Of a DNA stretch of 64,000 bases, positions 53,433 through 64,000 are shown piece by piece. The notes under the pieces are model-generated. The model was given only the letters and a program-made list of their open reading frames with translations. It was not told the DNA's origin and did no database searches. The translations under genes and the position numbers were made by a program. The stretch is from Paraburkholderia sabiae (GTDB lineage: Bacteria > Pseudomonadota > Gammaproteobacteria > Burkholderiales > Burkholderiaceae): positions 6,014,001 to 6,078,000 of the forward strand of contig NZ_CP125295.1 in assembly GCF_030412785.1 (NCBI RefSeq), given 5' to 3'. Within the stretch, counting starts at the first letter, position 1. Each line of letters opens with the position of its first letter.

Positions 53433-56432
53433 TTACTGGCAGGCTTCGCACTCTTCGAAGCCAGGATCGCCCGGACGCATCATGCACACGGGACCATCCG
53501 CTTCCGGCGCTGCTTCGACAGCAGGAACCGCAGTTGCTGAAGCAGCCGATGCCTGGAAGCCACCCGTACTACCCGACGACGCTGCACCGCCGCCGACACC
53601 GAAGCCACCTGCTGCACCACCTGCACCGCCGTCGCCCGACGGCACTGCGTTCAGCGCGCCGTGCGCGACCGTCGACTTCTCGACGTGCGTTGCCGCCATC
53701 GTGCGGAGGTAGTACGTCGTCTTCAGGCCGCGCAGCCATGCGAGCTTGTAGACCTCGTCGAGCTTCTTGCCCGATGCGCCCGCCATGTAGATGTTGAGCG
53801 ACTGCGCCTGGTCGATCCACTTCTGACGGCGCGACGCCGCTTCGACCAGCCACGTTGCATCGACTTCGAACGCCGTCGCGTAGATCGCGCGGAGGTCGGC
53901 CGGCACGCGGTCGATGCGCGACAGCGAGCCGTCGAAGTACTTCAGGTCGGCGACCATCACTTCGTCCCACAGGCCGCGCGCCTTCAGGTCACGCACGAGG
54001 TAGTCGTTCACCACCGTGAATTCGCCCGACAGGTTCGACTTCACGTACAGGTTCTGGAACGTCGGCTCGATACATGCAGACACGCCGATGATGTTCGAGA
54101 TCGTCGCCGTCGGCGCGATCGCGACACAGTTCGAGTTGCGCATGCCGTGCGTCGCGATGCGCGAGCGCAGCGACGACCAGTCCATCGATTCGCTCGAATC
54201 CACTTCGACGTAGCCGCCGCGTGCATCGGCGAGCAGCTTCAGCGTGTCCTGCGGGAGGATGCCGCGATCCCACAGCGAGCCGCGGTACGTCGAGTAACGG
54301 CCGCGCTCTTCCGCCAGTTCCGTCGACGCCCAGTATGCGTAGTAGCAGACGGCTTCCATCGAACGGTCGGCGAACTCGACGGCTTCCTGCGATGCGTACG
54401 GCGTGCGCAGCACGTGCAGGCAGTCCTGGAAGCCCATGATGCCCATACCCACCGGACGGTGCTTCAGGTTCGAGTTACGTGCCTTCGCGACCGCGTAGTA
54501 GTTGATGTCGATCACGTTGTCGAGCATGCGCATCGCGACGCTGATGGTGCGCTTCAGCTTGTCGTGGTCGAGCGCGAGCGTGCCGTCGGCCTGTTCCTTC
54601 AGGTGCGCGACGAGATTCACCGAGCCGAGGTTGCAGACGGCGATTTCGGTGTCGCTCGTGTTCAGCGTGATTTCCGTGCACAGGTTCGACGAGTGGACGA
54701 CGCCGACGTGCTGTTGCGGCGAGCGCACATTGCACGGATCCTTGAACGTGATCCACGGATGGCCCGTTTCGAACAGCATGCCCAGCATCTTGCGCCACAG
54801 TTGCGCAGCCGGAATCTTCTTGAACAGCTTGATCTCGCCGCGCGCGACCTTGTCTTCGTAAGCGGTGTAAGCCGTTTCGAACTCGGCGCCGAACTTGTCG
54901 TGCAGGTCCGGGCAGGTGGACGGCGAGAACAGCGTCCAGTCGCCACCTTCGAGCACGCGCTTCATGAACAGGTCGGGAATCCAGTTCGCCGTGTTCATGT
55001 CGTGCGTACGGCGACGGTCGTCACCCGTGTTCTTGCGCAGCTCGAGGAATTCTTCGATGTCGAGGTGCCACGATTCCAGGTACGCGCACACCGCGCCCTT
55101 GCGCTTGCCGCCCTGGTTCACGGCGACGGCCGTGTCGTTGACGACCTTCAGGAACGGCACGACGCCTTGCGACTTGCCGTTGGTACCCTTGATGTGCGAG
55201 CCGAGCGCACGCACGCGCGTCCAGTCGTTGCCCAGACCGCCGGCGAACTTCGACAGCAGCGCGTTTTCCTTCAGCGCTTCGTAGATGCCGTCGAGGTCGT
55301 CGTCGACCGTCGTCAGATAGCACGACGACAGTTGCGAGCGGCGCGTGCCCGAGTTGAACAGCGTCGGCGTCGACGACATGAAGTCGAAGCTCGACAGCAC
55401 GTTGTAGAACTCGATCGCGCGCGCTTCGCGGTCGATCTCGTTCAGCGACAGACCCATCGCAACACGCATAAAGAATGCCTGGGGCATTTCGATACGCGTG
55501 CCGTCGACGTGCAGGAAGTAACGGTCATACAGCGTCTGCAGGCCGAGGTAGCCGAACTGCAGGTCGCGGTTCGCGTCGAGCGCGGCGCCGAGACGCTTCA
55601 GGTCGAATTGCAGCAGCTTGTCGTCGAGCAGCTCGGCGTTCACGCCGCGCTTGATGAAGAGCGGGAAGTACTCGGCGTAACGCTGGCCCATTTCGGCTTG
55701 CGTGACTTCTTCTTCGAGGATCTCGCGGCGGATCGTGTGCAGCAGGATGCGCGACGTGACCTGGCTGTATGCCGGATCCTTTTCGATCATCGTGCGTGCA
55801 GCGAGGATGGCCGAGTCGTAGACCTGGCTCATCGGCACGCCGTCGTACAGGTTCTTCACCGTTTCCGCGACGATCGGCTCTGCGTTCACGGCATCGCCCA
55901 GGTTCGCACATGCCGATTCGATGATGCCGCGCAGTGCAGCCATGTCGAGCGGACGCGTGACGCCGTTGTCGGTCACGTTCAGACCCGATGCGCCTGCCGG
56001 CACGTCGGCCTCATGACCGCGCTCCTGCGTGCGCTTCTCGCGATACAGCACGTAGGCGCGCGCGACGTTGTGCTCGCCCGTGCGCATCAGCGCGAGTTCG
56101 ACCTGATCCTGAATGTCTTCGATATGGAACGTGCCGCCGTTCGGACGGCTGCGCACCAGCGCGCGCACGACGTTCTGCGTGAGTTGCTCGACCAGTTCAC
56201 GAACGCGTGCCGATGCCGCGCCCTGACCACCGTTGACGGCCAGAAATGCCTTCGTCACGGCGATGGCGATTTTCGACGGTTCGAACGACACCACGCCGCC
56301 GTTGCGACGCATCACCTTGTAGTCGGCGTAGTTCGTCTGCGGCGCGAGCGCTTGCGCGCCATGTGCGAGCGCTTCGGGGCGGCCAGCGGGTGCGCCTTCG
56401 AACCGGGTCGTCACGTTGTCGGTGGTTTGCAT
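53433..56432 (-). CDS. nrdA: class Ia ribonucleotide reductase, alpha subunit
   Basis: 999 aa from the ATG at 56432, with AGGAG 8 nt before; a TTG two codons earlier is possible. Reduces ribonucleoside diphosphates to deoxy forms. An ATP-cone (about 38-130: VMRRNGGVVSFEPSKIAIAVTKAF) senses dATP/ATP. The core has the catalytic triad segment NLCTEITLNTS, LPGLGND-like KFAGGLGNDWTRVRALGS, and PTATISNIIGVSACIEP. The C-terminal redox pair CEAC is at 995-998, after a flexible Gly/Ala-rich tail. Confidence 0.96.
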   Translation of the reverse strand: MQTTDNVTTRFEGAPAGRPEALAHGAQALAPQTNYADYKVMRRNGGVVSFEPSKIAIAVTKAFLAVNGGQGAASARVRELVEQLTQNVVRALVRSRPNGGTFHIEDIQDQVELALMRTGEHNVARAYVLYREKRTQERGHEADVPAGASGLNVTDNGVTRPLDMAALRGIIESACANLGDAVNAEPIVAETVKNLYDGVPMSQVYDSAILAARTMIEKDPAYSQVTSRILLHTIRREILEEEVTQAEMGQRYAEYFPLFIKRGVNAELLDDKLLQFDLKRLGAALDANRDLQFGYLGLQTLYDRYFLHVDGTRIEMPQAFFMRVAMGLSLNEIDREARAIEFYNVLSSFDFMSSTPTLFNSGTRRSQLSSCYLTTVDDDLDGIYEALKENALLSKFAGGLGNDWTRVRALGSHIKGTNGKSQGVVPFLKVVNDTAVAVNQGGKRKGAVCAYLESWHLDIEEFLELRKNTGDDRRRTHDMNTANWIPDLFMKRVLEGGDWTLFSPSTCPDLHDKFGAEFETAYTAYEDKVARGEIKLFKKIPAAQLWRKMLGMLFETGHPWITFKDPCNVRSPQQHVGVVHSSNLCTEITLNTSDTEIAVCNLGSVNLVAHLKEQADGTLALDHDKLKRTISVAMRMLDNVIDINYYAVAKARNSNLKHRPVGMGIMGFQDCLHVLRTPYASQEAVEFADRSMEAVCYYAYWASTELAEERGRYSTYRGSLWDRGILPQDTLKLLADARGGYVEVDSSESMDWSSLRSRIATHGMRNSNCVAIAPTATISNIIGVSACIEPTFQNLYVKSNLSGEFTVVNDYLVRDLKARGLWDEVMVADLKYFDGSLSRIDRVPADLRAIYATAFEVDATWLVEAASRRQKWIDQAQSLNIYMAGASGKKLDEVYKLAWLRGLKTTYYLRTMAATHVEKSTVAHGALNAVPSGDGGAGGAAGGFGVGGGAASSGSTGGFQASAASATAVPAVEAAPEADGPVCMMRPGDPGFEECEACQ

Positions 56433-56738
56433 GTGCAAAGCTCCTGGTCTTGGAATAGTGCGGAGTTACCGCGGATTAGTACAACCGCTGCGCCACCCCG
56501 GACGCATGCGATGAGGAAGAAGAAGAGGGACAGCGGGAACCAGGAAACAGCTGGGCCGGATGCGACAGATCCGCGTGGGAGAACTTCAACGTCGTGCGTG
56601 TCGCGATCACTTGGCTGCGCCCTTTTCTTCGAATGGGTCGGCGCACCGGTTCTCGTAACTGGTTGCGCCGCATCAGGTTTTTTCAGTGCCGGTAATGCTG
56701 ACGGCGCCATGCTCATGGAGCGGGGCGCCGCCTGACAA
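56433..56738 (-). other. long structured nrdA leader
   Basis: From the predicted start near 56769, nrdA has a 5' UTR of about 337 nt. It contains a stable stem GGCGCA-ACCAGTT/AACCGGT-GCGCC at 56669-56640. An open frame crosses it on the minus strand but has no domain or credible RBS. No known riboswitch consensus was recognised. Confidence 0.45.
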
Positions 56739-56754
56739 ACACTACATCTTGTGC
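56739..56754. promoter_or_regulatory. NrdR box 1
   Basis: ACACTACATCTTGTGC resembles the NrdR consensus acaCwAtATaTwGtgt. Centre 56746.5, 31 bp from box 2. Confidence 0.7.
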
Positions 56755-56769
56755 AAAAACTGATTAACG

Positions 56770-56785
56770 GCACGAAGTATAGTGT
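56770..56785. promoter_or_regulatory. NrdR box 2
   Basis: GCACGAAGTATAGTGT shares the TATAGTGT half of the NrdR consensus. The 15-bp gap to box 1 is the family spacing. It overlaps the candidate -10, so NrdR would repress nrdA. Confidence 0.7.
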
Positions 56786-56803
56786 ACTCAACGGCCATCG
56801 CAA
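56776..56803 (-). promoter_or_regulatory. candidate nrdA promoter
   Basis: On the minus strand TTGCGA (56803-56798), 16-bp spacer, TATACT (56781-56776). Confidence 0.6.
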
Positions 56804-56923
56804 ATTCTTTTATTTGGTCTGACGATCTTGACTTTTGGATAGGCCGCGTCAGAAAACGGCGACGGGCCAACACAGCGTTTGCGCGCTGTCGGTGCGGCAT
56901 CGTACAGAGCGGAAGTGACGCGC

Positions 56924-57544
56924 TTACGACGTTATCGGCGCGCGCGAGGAAGGATGCAGATAGGGGAAATACGGATCGGCGAGCGCCGTATCGCGTTGAA
57001 GACGCGGCCAGTCGAAGTGCGGACCGGGATCGGTCTTGCGGCCGGGCGCGATGTCCGAGTGACCCGCGAGAGAGTCGATTGCGTAGTGCGCGGCGAGCGC
57101 CTGCACGAGCGGCGCTAGCGTCTCGTATTGCGCCGCTTCGAATGGCGACGCGTCGCTGCCTTCGAGTTCGATGCCGATCGAGAAGTCGTTGCAGCGCTCG
57201 CGGCCGAAGAAGTTCGACGCGCCCGCATGCCATGCGCGCTCGTCGCACGAGACGTACTGTTCGAGCGCGCCGTCGCGATGAATCACGAAATGCGCGGACA
57301 CGCGCACGTCGCGCAGATGCGTGTCGTAGTACGGATGCGCGTCGCAGTCGAGGCGATTGAGGAAGAGATCGGTGATGCCCGTGCCGCCGAATTCGTTCGG
57401 CGGCAGGCTGATGTTGTGGATGACGATCAGCGTCGGACGTGCGCCGTTCGGACGCACCTCGAAATTCGGCGACGGCAGCTTGCGCGCTTCGTTGACCCAC
57501 CCGTTTGCATCGACGGTGAAGCGCGCGGGGATGTGTGCCGTCAT
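56924..57544 (-). CDS. ampD: 1,6-anhydro-N-acetylmuramyl-L-alanine amidase
   Basis: 206 aa. Cytoplasmic zinc amidase of murein recycling, releasing peptides from anhydro-MurNAc. Motifs: LIVIHNISLPP with zinc H43 region, VSAHFVIHRDG, RAWHAGASNFFGRERCNDFSIGIELEG, and GHSDIAPGRKTDPGPHFDW with zinc His and Asp. The start MTAHIPARF overlaps the stop of the PP0621-like gene by 4 nt. Confidence 0.95.
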   Translation of the reverse strand: MTAHIPARFTVDANGWVNEARKLPSPNFEVRPNGARPTLIVIHNISLPPNEFGGTGITDLFLNRLDCDAHPYYDTHLRDVRVSAHFVIHRDGALEQYVSCDERAWHAGASNFFGRERCNDFSIGIELEGSDASPFEAAQYETLAPLVQALAAHYAIDSLAGHSDIAPGRKTDPGPHFDWPRLQRDTALADPYFPYLHPSSRAPITS

Positions 57545-57885
57545 CGTGCGTCGCGGCCCGTCGGACGGGCGGCGTAACGCTTCGCGTGATCGTGCGAACA
57601 GAAGGTCTGCCCTGCCACGAGCACGGAGTCGCTCTGTGGCGCATGCACGCCGCATTCGGCGCAGCGGATCATCGGCTCGGCGAGTCGGGGCGCGCTCTTG
57701 CCGTTCGCGCTTCCGTTCGCCTGACCGCTAGCGTGACTGTTCGCGCGCGCACCCGGGCGCGCGTTCGCGCCGGCGGCGTCGCCCGTACCCGTGCGCGTCG
57801 TGCGCGATGCCTCTGCGCGGCGCAGCGCCTTCACCAGCCATTGGCCGACGATGAACAACAGGATCAGCAGAAAAATTTGTCGCAT
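57541..57885 (-). CDS. PP0621-family small membrane protein
   Basis: 114 aa from MRQIFLLILLFIVGQWL at 57885. One N-terminal membrane helix (3-18), a variable Ala/Gly/Asn-rich linker, then CAECGVHAPQSDSVLVAGQTFCSHDHAKRY, where three Cys and one or two His could bind zinc. The layout matches the PP0621 family, which is often next to ampD; the function is unknown. Confidence 0.8.
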   Translation of the reverse strand: MRQIFLLILLFIVGQWLVKALRRAEASRTTRTGTGDAAGANARPGARANSHASGQANGSANGKSAPRLAEPMIRCAECGVHAPQSDSVLVAGQTFCSHDHAKRYAARPTGRDAR

Positions 57886-57910
57886 GATGCTTGGATCAAC
57901 CTGGAACAAC

Positions 57911-58852
57911 TCAGACCACAGGACGGTGCAACAGCACCTCGAAAACGAAACGGCTGCCGACATAGGCGAGCAGCAGCGCGACGAACGACGCGAGCACCCA
58001 GCGCAACGCCGCGCGTCCGCGCCATCCCGACACCTTGCGCGCCGTCAGCAGCGCGCCGAACATCACCCACGACAGCAGCGCGAACACGGTCTTGTGATCG
58101 AGTTGCAGCGCGCGGTCGAGCAGCTGTTCGTTGAACAGGATGCCCGACACCAGCGTGAGCGTGAGCAGCACGAAGCCCGCGCCGATCAGACGGAACAGCA
58201 GCGTCTCGAGCGTGAGCAGTGGCGGCAGCGAGTCGAGCCAGCTCGACAGCCAGCCGTTGCCCGCCGCGGCGCTTTGACGCGCTAGCGCGCCGCCGCGCAT
58301 CGCGTGCAGGCGCCGTTCGACGAGCAGCATCAGCACGGCATGCAGCGCGGCGATCACGAACAGACCATACGCGATGTTCGCGATCAGGAAGTGCAGCTTG
58401 AAGAGAGGATCGGCGGCATACGACAGCACGTGCACGCCGTTGAACACGAGCGGCAGCAGCGACGCGATGCACGCGAGCGGCAGCACGAGCAGACGCAGAC
58501 CGTCGAGCGGAAAAAAGAAGCTCTCGATCCAGTAGATGCCCGCGCCGAGCCAGAACATCGCGGACAGCGCGAACGCGAAGCCGAACACCATCGCGTCGTG
58601 CGGAAAAATAGTGGTGTGCAGCAGCACGCCGTGCGCAAGCAGCGCGACGAGCAACACGATGCGCGTCGTCATCGACATGCCGGCGGACGCGCCCGCCAGC
58701 CCTCGCCCGCCCGCAGGCAGCGGCGCAGCAGCGGGAAGCGGCGGCACGCTTTCGAGCATCGGCGCGGCGCTCGCCTGCCGGTGCGCGCGCCAGCCCGCGA
58801 CGGCAAGTCCGCCGTACAGGAGCGCAGTGAGGGCATACAGTACAATATCCAT
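57911..58852 (-). CDS. YpjD/HemX-type cytochrome c assembly (CcsA-like) membrane protein
   Basis: 313 aa with about eight hydrophobic helices. The family pattern HFLIANIAYGLFVIAALHAVLMLLVERRL and HKTVFALLSWVMFGALL, with conserved His residues, is shared with CcsA/HemX haem-handling proteins. E. coli YpjD-like proteins usually neighbour ffh, as here (divergent, 79 bp apart). A Pro/Ala-rich cytoplasmic or periplasmic loop at about 30-55 is an addition. Confidence 0.88.
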   Translation of the reverse strand: MDIVLYALTALLYGGLAVAGWRAHRQASAAPMLESVPPLPAAAPLPAGGRGLAGASAGMSMTTRIVLLVALLAHGVLLHTTIFPHDAMVFGFAFALSAMFWLGAGIYWIESFFFPLDGLRLLVLPLACIASLLPLVFNGVHVLSYAADPLFKLHFLIANIAYGLFVIAALHAVLMLLVERRLHAMRGGALARQSAAAGNGWLSSWLDSLPPLLTLETLLFRLIGAGFVLLTLTLVSGILFNEQLLDRALQLDHKTVFALLSWVMFGALLTARKVSGWRGRAALRWVLASFVALLLAYVGSRFVFEVLLHRPVV

Positions 58853-58931
58853 ATTGGAAGTTTACACCAGGCCCTCCAAAGTCCGCCGCTCTCGCGCTGC
58901 GACAGGGGCGGCCGCACTGCTCATCGCCCCC

Positions 58932-60299
58932 ATGCTCGACAACCTCACTCAACGGATGGCGCGCGTCGTCAAGACGCTGCGCGGCGAAGCCCGGCTCACC
59001 GAGGCGAACACCCAGGAGATGCTGCGCGAAGTGCGCCTCGCACTCCTCGAAGCGGACGTGGCGCTGCCCGTCGTGCGCGACTTCATCGCGAAGGTGAAGG
59101 AAAAGGCGCTCGGCGAGGAAGTGATCGCCAGCCTGTCGCCGGGCCAGGCGCTCGTCGGCGTCGTTCAGCGCGAGCTGACGGCCGTGATCGGCGGCGACTA
59201 CGAAGGCAAGGCCGCTGAACTCAATCTCAGCGTCACGCCGCCTGCCGTCATCCTGATGGCGGGTCTGCAGGGCGCGGGTAAGACGACCACGGTCGGCAAG
59301 CTCGCGAAACTGCTGCGCGAAAAGTACAAAAAGAAAGTGCTGACGGTGTCGTGCGACGTGTATCGCCCCGCCGCTATCGCGCAGTTGAAGACGGTGACCG
59401 AACAGGTCGGCGCCGACTTCTTCCCGTCGCAGCCGGACCAGAAGCCCGTCGACATCGCGCGCGCCGCCGTCGACTGGGCCAAGCGTCACTATCACGATGT
59501 GCTGCTCGTCGACACGGCCGGTCGTCTCGGTATCGACGAGGCGATGATGAACGAAATCGCCGCGCTGCATAAGGAATTGAATCCGGCGGAAACGCTGTTC
59601 GTCGTCGACGCGATGCTCGGTCAGGACGCCGTGAACACCGCGAAGGCGTTCAACGACACGCTGCCGCTCACGGGCGTCGTGCTGACCAAGCTCGACGGCG
59701 ATTCGCGCGGCGGCGCGGCGCTTTCCGTGCGTCACGTGACGGGCAAGCCGATCAAGTTCGTCGGTGTCGCGGAAAAGCTCGACGGCCTCGAAGTCTTCTA
59801 CCCGGATCGCATGGCGAACCGGATTCTCGGCATGGGCGATATTCTCGCGCTCGTCGAGGAAGCGCAGCGCGGCGTCGACGTTCAGGCCGCGCAAAAGCTC
59901 GCCGACAAGGTCAAGAAAGGCGGCGATTTCGATCTGAACGATTTCCGCGCGCAGCTTTCACAGATGAAGAAGATGGGCGGTCTGTCGTCGCTGATGGACA
60001 AGCTGCCCGCACAGTTTCAGCAGGCCGCGTCGAATGCCGACATGGGCCAGGCCGAAAAGCAGATGCGCCGCATGGAAGGCATCATCAATTCGATGACGGC
60101 CGCCGAGCGCGCGAAGCCCGAGCTGATCAAGGCGACGCGCAAGCGCCGTATCGCTGCCGGCGCGGGCGTGCAGGTGCAGGAAGTGAACCGCCTGTTAAAC
60201 CAGTACGAGCAAATGCGCACAATGATGAAGAAGCTCAAGGGCGGCAATCTGCAAAAGATGATGCGCGGCATGAAGGGCATGATGCCGGGCATGCGCTAA
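58932..60299 (+). CDS. ffh: signal recognition particle protein Ffh
   Basis: 455 aa from MLDNLTQRMARV at 58932. Binds 4.5S RNA and signal sequences, delivering ribosomes to FtsY. N domain 1-90; GTPase motifs G1 GLQGAGKTTT at 111-120, G2/G3 DVYRPAA and DTAGR, G4 TKLDG; M domain from about 300 with Met-rich helices and the final MMRGMKGMMPGM. Longer upstream frames overlap ypjD antisense. Confidence 0.97.
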   Translation: MLDNLTQRMARVVKTLRGEARLTEANTQEMLREVRLALLEADVALPVVRDFIAKVKEKALGEEVIASLSPGQALVGVVQRELTAVIGGDYEGKAAELNLSVTPPAVILMAGLQGAGKTTTVGKLAKLLREKYKKKVLTVSCDVYRPAAIAQLKTVTEQVGADFFPSQPDQKPVDIARAAVDWAKRHYHDVLLVDTAGRLGIDEAMMNEIAALHKELNPAETLFVVDAMLGQDAVNTAKAFNDTLPLTGVVLTKLDGDSRGGAALSVRHVTGKPIKFVGVAEKLDGLEVFYPDRMANRILGMGDILALVEEAQRGVDVQAAQKLADKVKKGGDFDLNDFRAQLSQMKKMGGLSSLMDKLPAQFQQAASNADMGQAEKQMRRMEGIINSMTAAERAKPELIKATRKRRIAAGAGVQVQEVNRLLNQYEQMRTMMKKLKGGNLQKMMRGMKGMMPGMR

Positions 60300-60307
60300 T
60301 GTTTTAC

Positions 60308-60345
60308 GGCCGTCGCTCGCCCGTTTGTCCGGGCGTGCGACGGCC
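60308..60345 (+). terminator. hairpin after ffh
   Basis: GGCCGTCGC-T-CGCCCG/CGGGCG-T-GCGACGGCC, 15 pairs with one T-T mismatch, directly after ffh. No T tract. Confidence 0.5.
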
Positions 60346-60449
60346 ATCGCGACCCGGCGCGTATGCCGGATCGAGGCGCGGGTATTTGCTGTAGCGCGCC
60401 GGGTCGTTGTCTCTCACACTATGTATACAGTTACCGCCCGCCAGACGTC

Positions 60450-61001
60450 ATGAATCGCGAAGAAGCTCTCCACATTTTCAGTCACTCCGAAGAAATCGTT
60501 TCGGCCAGCGACGTCAACGCCTCTATCGGCCGTATGGCCGGCGCCATTCGCGCGGAAATGGCCGACGAGTTTCCGCTCGTGCTGTCGGTGATGGGCGGCG
60601 CGGCGGTGTTCACGGGCATGCTCCTGCCGCACCTCGATTTTCCGCTCGAGTTCGACTACATCCACCTCACCCGCTATCGCAACGCGATCAAGGGCAGCGC
60701 CGAAATGCAGTGGCGCGTCGCGCCGTCGGGTTCGGTGAAAGACCGCGTGGTGCTCGTGCTCGACGACATCCTCGATGAAGGCGAGACGATGGCCGCGATC
60801 CGCGACCGCATCATGGGCATGGGCGCGAAGCGCTTCATGAGCGCGGTGCTGTGCGAGAAGATCATTCCGAAGGCAAAGCCGCTGCGTCCCGACTTCTGCG
60901 GCTTCGAAGTGCCCGACCGTTACGTGTTCGGCTGCGGGATGGATGCGAAAGGCTACTGGCGCAATCTGCCGACTATCCGCGCATTGACGGAAGGCGCGTG
61001 A
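60450..61001 (+). CDS. hypoxanthine/guanine phosphoribosyltransferase-type enzyme
   Basis: 183 aa from MNREEALHIFSHSEEI at 60450. Purine salvage: base plus PRPP gives the nucleotide. The PRPP motif VVLVLDDILDEGETMAAI is at about 99-116; LSVMGGAAVFTGMLL forms the PPi loop and FDYIHLTRY the flap. The spacing matches hypoxanthine-guanine enzymes of beta-proteobacteria; xanthine use cannot be excluded. Confidence 0.88.
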   Translation: MNREEALHIFSHSEEIVSASDVNASIGRMAGAIRAEMADEFPLVLSVMGGAAVFTGMLLPHLDFPLEFDYIHLTRYRNAIKGSAEMQWRVAPSGSVKDRVVLVLDDILDEGETMAAIRDRIMGMGAKRFMSAVLCEKIIPKAKPLRPDFCGFEVPDRYVFGCGMDAKGYWRNLPTIRALTEGA

Positions 61002-61025
61002 CTCTCAGGCTGCGCTGCCGCAAAT

Positions 61026-61053
61026 AAAAAAGCGACCCGCGGGTCGCTTTTTT
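61026..61053 (+). terminator. bidirectional terminator
   Basis: A perfect palindrome AAAAAAGCGACCC/GGGTCGCTTTTTT between the phosphoribosyltransferase gene and convergent marC. Confidence 0.9.
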
Positions 61054-61072
61054 GTTGCCTCGACGGCCATGC

Positions 61073-61678
61073 TCACTTCTCAAGCTGATGCACGAAAGTG
61101 CGAATCCCGCCGAGCATCATCTCCACCGAAATCGCGACGAGCACGAGGCCCATCAAGCGCTCGAAGGCCATCACCGTGCGCTCGCCGAGCCACTGCTGAA
61201 TGCGCTCCGCCATCACCAGCACGATCGCGCACACGATCATCGTCACCGTCAGCGCCGCGACCCATTCCAACATCTTGTTCGGCGCCTGCGACGTCAGCAG
61301 CATCACCGTGGCCAACGCTGACGGACCGGCGAGCGCGGGAATCGCGAGCGGCACGATCAGCGGTTCGGCGGCGCGCGTGTCGGCGCCGAACGGGCCATCG
61401 GGATGCGGAAAGATCATCCGCAGCGCGATCAGAAACAGCACAATGCCGCCGCCGATCCGCAGCGACAGATCCGTCAGGCTCATCATCCGCAGAAAGCGGT
61501 CGCCGACGAGCATGAAGATCAGCAGGATCACGAACGCGATGGCGACTTCGCGAAGAATGACGCGAATGCGCCGATGAGGCGCAACACCCCGCAGGCAGTT
61601 GATGAAGAGCGGGATGTTGCCGAGTGGATCAGTGATGAGAATCAGCAGGATGGTCGCGGACAGGAAGTTGTACTCCAC
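61073..61678 (-). CDS. MarC-family integral membrane protein
   Basis: 201 aa with six hydrophobic segments. MarC/UPF0056 signatures: [32 protein letters not shown] and [19 protein letters not shown]. Once linked to multiple antibiotic resistance, later disputed; transported substrate unknown. It lies 12 nt after proS on the same strand. Confidence 0.88.
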   Translation of the reverse strand: MEYNFLSATILLILITDPLGNIPLFINCLRGVAPHRRIRVILREVAIAFVILLIFMLVGDRFLRMMSLTDLSLRIGGGIVLFLIALRMIFPHPDGPFGADTRAAEPLIVPLAIPALAGPSALATVMLLTSQAPNKMLEWVAALTVTMIVCAIVLVMAERIQQWLGERTVMAFERLMGLVLVAISVEMMLGGIRTFVHQLEK

Positions 61679-61690
61679 CGTCCGCTCCTA

Positions 61691-63427
<1,737 letters not shown>

Positions 63428-63667
63428 TCAGAATTTTCCAAAAGCGGCGGACCAAAAGGGCCGCCCGAAAGGGTAAGACGATGGATTTGCGCACCTGAGC
63501 GCCTGGCCAACCGGCGCACGTCGAACAGCGATTGTCGCACGCGCGTGACACTTGTCCGACGACGCGCAAAAAGTGCCGGAAAGAGGCTTTCGCAACGACG
63601 AATGCGGGTTGTTACGGACAATCGCGCCAATCTGGTGCGAGGCGGTGCGTCAGACCCGTTATCTGTT

Positions 63668-63673
63668 TATAAT
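63668..63673 (+). promoter_or_regulatory. -10 element, candidate rppH promoter
   Basis: Perfect TATAAT 34 nt before the rppH ATG; the -35 is weak. GAAGG precedes the ATG as RBS. Confidence 0.45.
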
Positions 63674-63706
63674 CAAAGCAATTTTAAAGGATTCGAAGGT
63701 GGTTGT

Positions 63707-64000
63707 ATGCTGGATCGTGAAGGCTTTCGCCCGAACGTCGGCATCATCCTCTTGAACGCTCACAACGAGGTGTTTTGGGGCAAGCGGCTCCGTGAACATT
63801 CCTGGCAGTTTCCGCAAGGGGGCATCAAATACGGTGAGACCCCCGTGCAGGCGATGTATCGGGAGTTGCACGAAGAAACCGGCCTGCTTCCGGAGCACGT
63901 CAAGGTTATCGGTCGCACGCGCGACTGGTTGCGTTACGAGGTGCCTGACAAGTTCATCAAGCGTGAGGTCCGCGGCCATTACCGCGGCCAGAAGCAGATC
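63707..64000 (+). CDS. rppH: RNA pyrophosphohydrolase RppH, N-terminal part
   Basis: 98 codons visible; the gene continues past the window. Removes pyrophosphate from 5' triphosphate mRNA ends, starting RNase E decay. Starts [27 protein letters not shown]. The Nudix box [23 protein letters not shown] is complete at about residues 44-66, with Glu residues of REL-x-EE for metal binding. Confidence 0.95.
   Translation, partial: MLDREGFRPNVGIILLNAHNEVFWGKRLREHSWQFPQGGIKYGETPVQAMYRELHEETGLLPEHVKVIGRTRDWLRYEVPDKFIKREVRGHYRGQKQI

Noticed and set aside
53661..56735. A 1,024-codon open frame antisense to nrdA, and similar long antisense frames (for example 17255-19819 over maeB and 9548-11530 over tkt)
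   Set aside because: These arise from high third-position GC of the real genes. Their products are Arg/His/Val-rich, lack domains, and the opposite strand encodes a well-conserved enzyme.
56411..56803. 130-codon minus-strand frame across the nrdA leader
   Set aside because: It overlaps the nrdA start and the promoter/NrdR boxes, and has no domain similarity.

Overview
The window is high-GC DNA with the gene order and protein sequences of a Burkholderiaceae chromosome, most likely Paraburkholderia or a close relative. Supporting clusters are fur-bamE-dapB-exbB-exbD-leuS, maeB/thiL/pgpA/pncC, accB-accC-prmA, nrdA/nrdB with a histone H1-like protein, and ffh/ypjD/ampD. The genus is inferred from these, not from a marker gene. 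Most of the window is ordinary core chromosome. No rRNA, tRNA, CRISPR array, prophage or transposon was seen; the one clear mobile element is a group II intron.

Layout. 1-4.0 kb: leuS start, exbD, exbB, dapB, bamE, and divergent fur. 4.1-8.1 kb: ureide catabolism (allA, allantoicase), a DctA-type carrier and a divergent FCD-GntR regulator; the dctA-gntR spacer holds three copies of one palindrome. 8.1-13.2 kb: a nested inverted repeat, gap, tkt, a VOC protein and rsmE. 13.3-17.5 kb: a secreted barnase-like RNase with a barstar-like inhibitor, preceded by a complete 2,860-bp group II intron, then a plus-strand candidate small RNA between intron and maeB. 17.5-23.6 kb: maeB, thiL, pgpA, pncC, a cupin, pyrF.

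23.7-34.2 kb is one co-oriented minus-strand block for L-arabinose/D-galactose use: IclR regulator, DgoK, DgoA, SDR, AraF-AraG-AraH transporter, a second SDR, an SMP-30 lactonase and an aldose epimerase. Uptake, mutarotation, oxidation, lactone opening, phosphorylation and aldol cleavage are all there; the aldonate dehydratase is not. 34.7-42.7 kb: an outer-membrane barrel protein, mtgA, aroE, an RNB exoribonuclease, a YqiA esterase, mpl, a conserved protein of unknown function and a TlpA thioredoxin. 42.8-50.3 kb: aroQ, accB, accC, prmA, a zinc-ribbon membrane protein, tpx, a PfkB kinase and a glycine-zipper lipoprotein. 50.5-57.9 kb: Lys/Ala-rich histone-like protein, nrdB, nrdA with a well-spaced pair of NrdR-type boxes, ampD and a PP0621-like protein. 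57.9-64.0 kb: ypjD-like, ffh, a purine phosphoribosyltransferase, marC, proS and the start of rppH.

The parts most worth following up are the candidate small RNA at 17300-17447, the intact intron placed just upstream of the RNase/inhibitor pair, the three-operator dctA-gntR spacer, and the NrdR-box/long-leader arrangement before nrdA.
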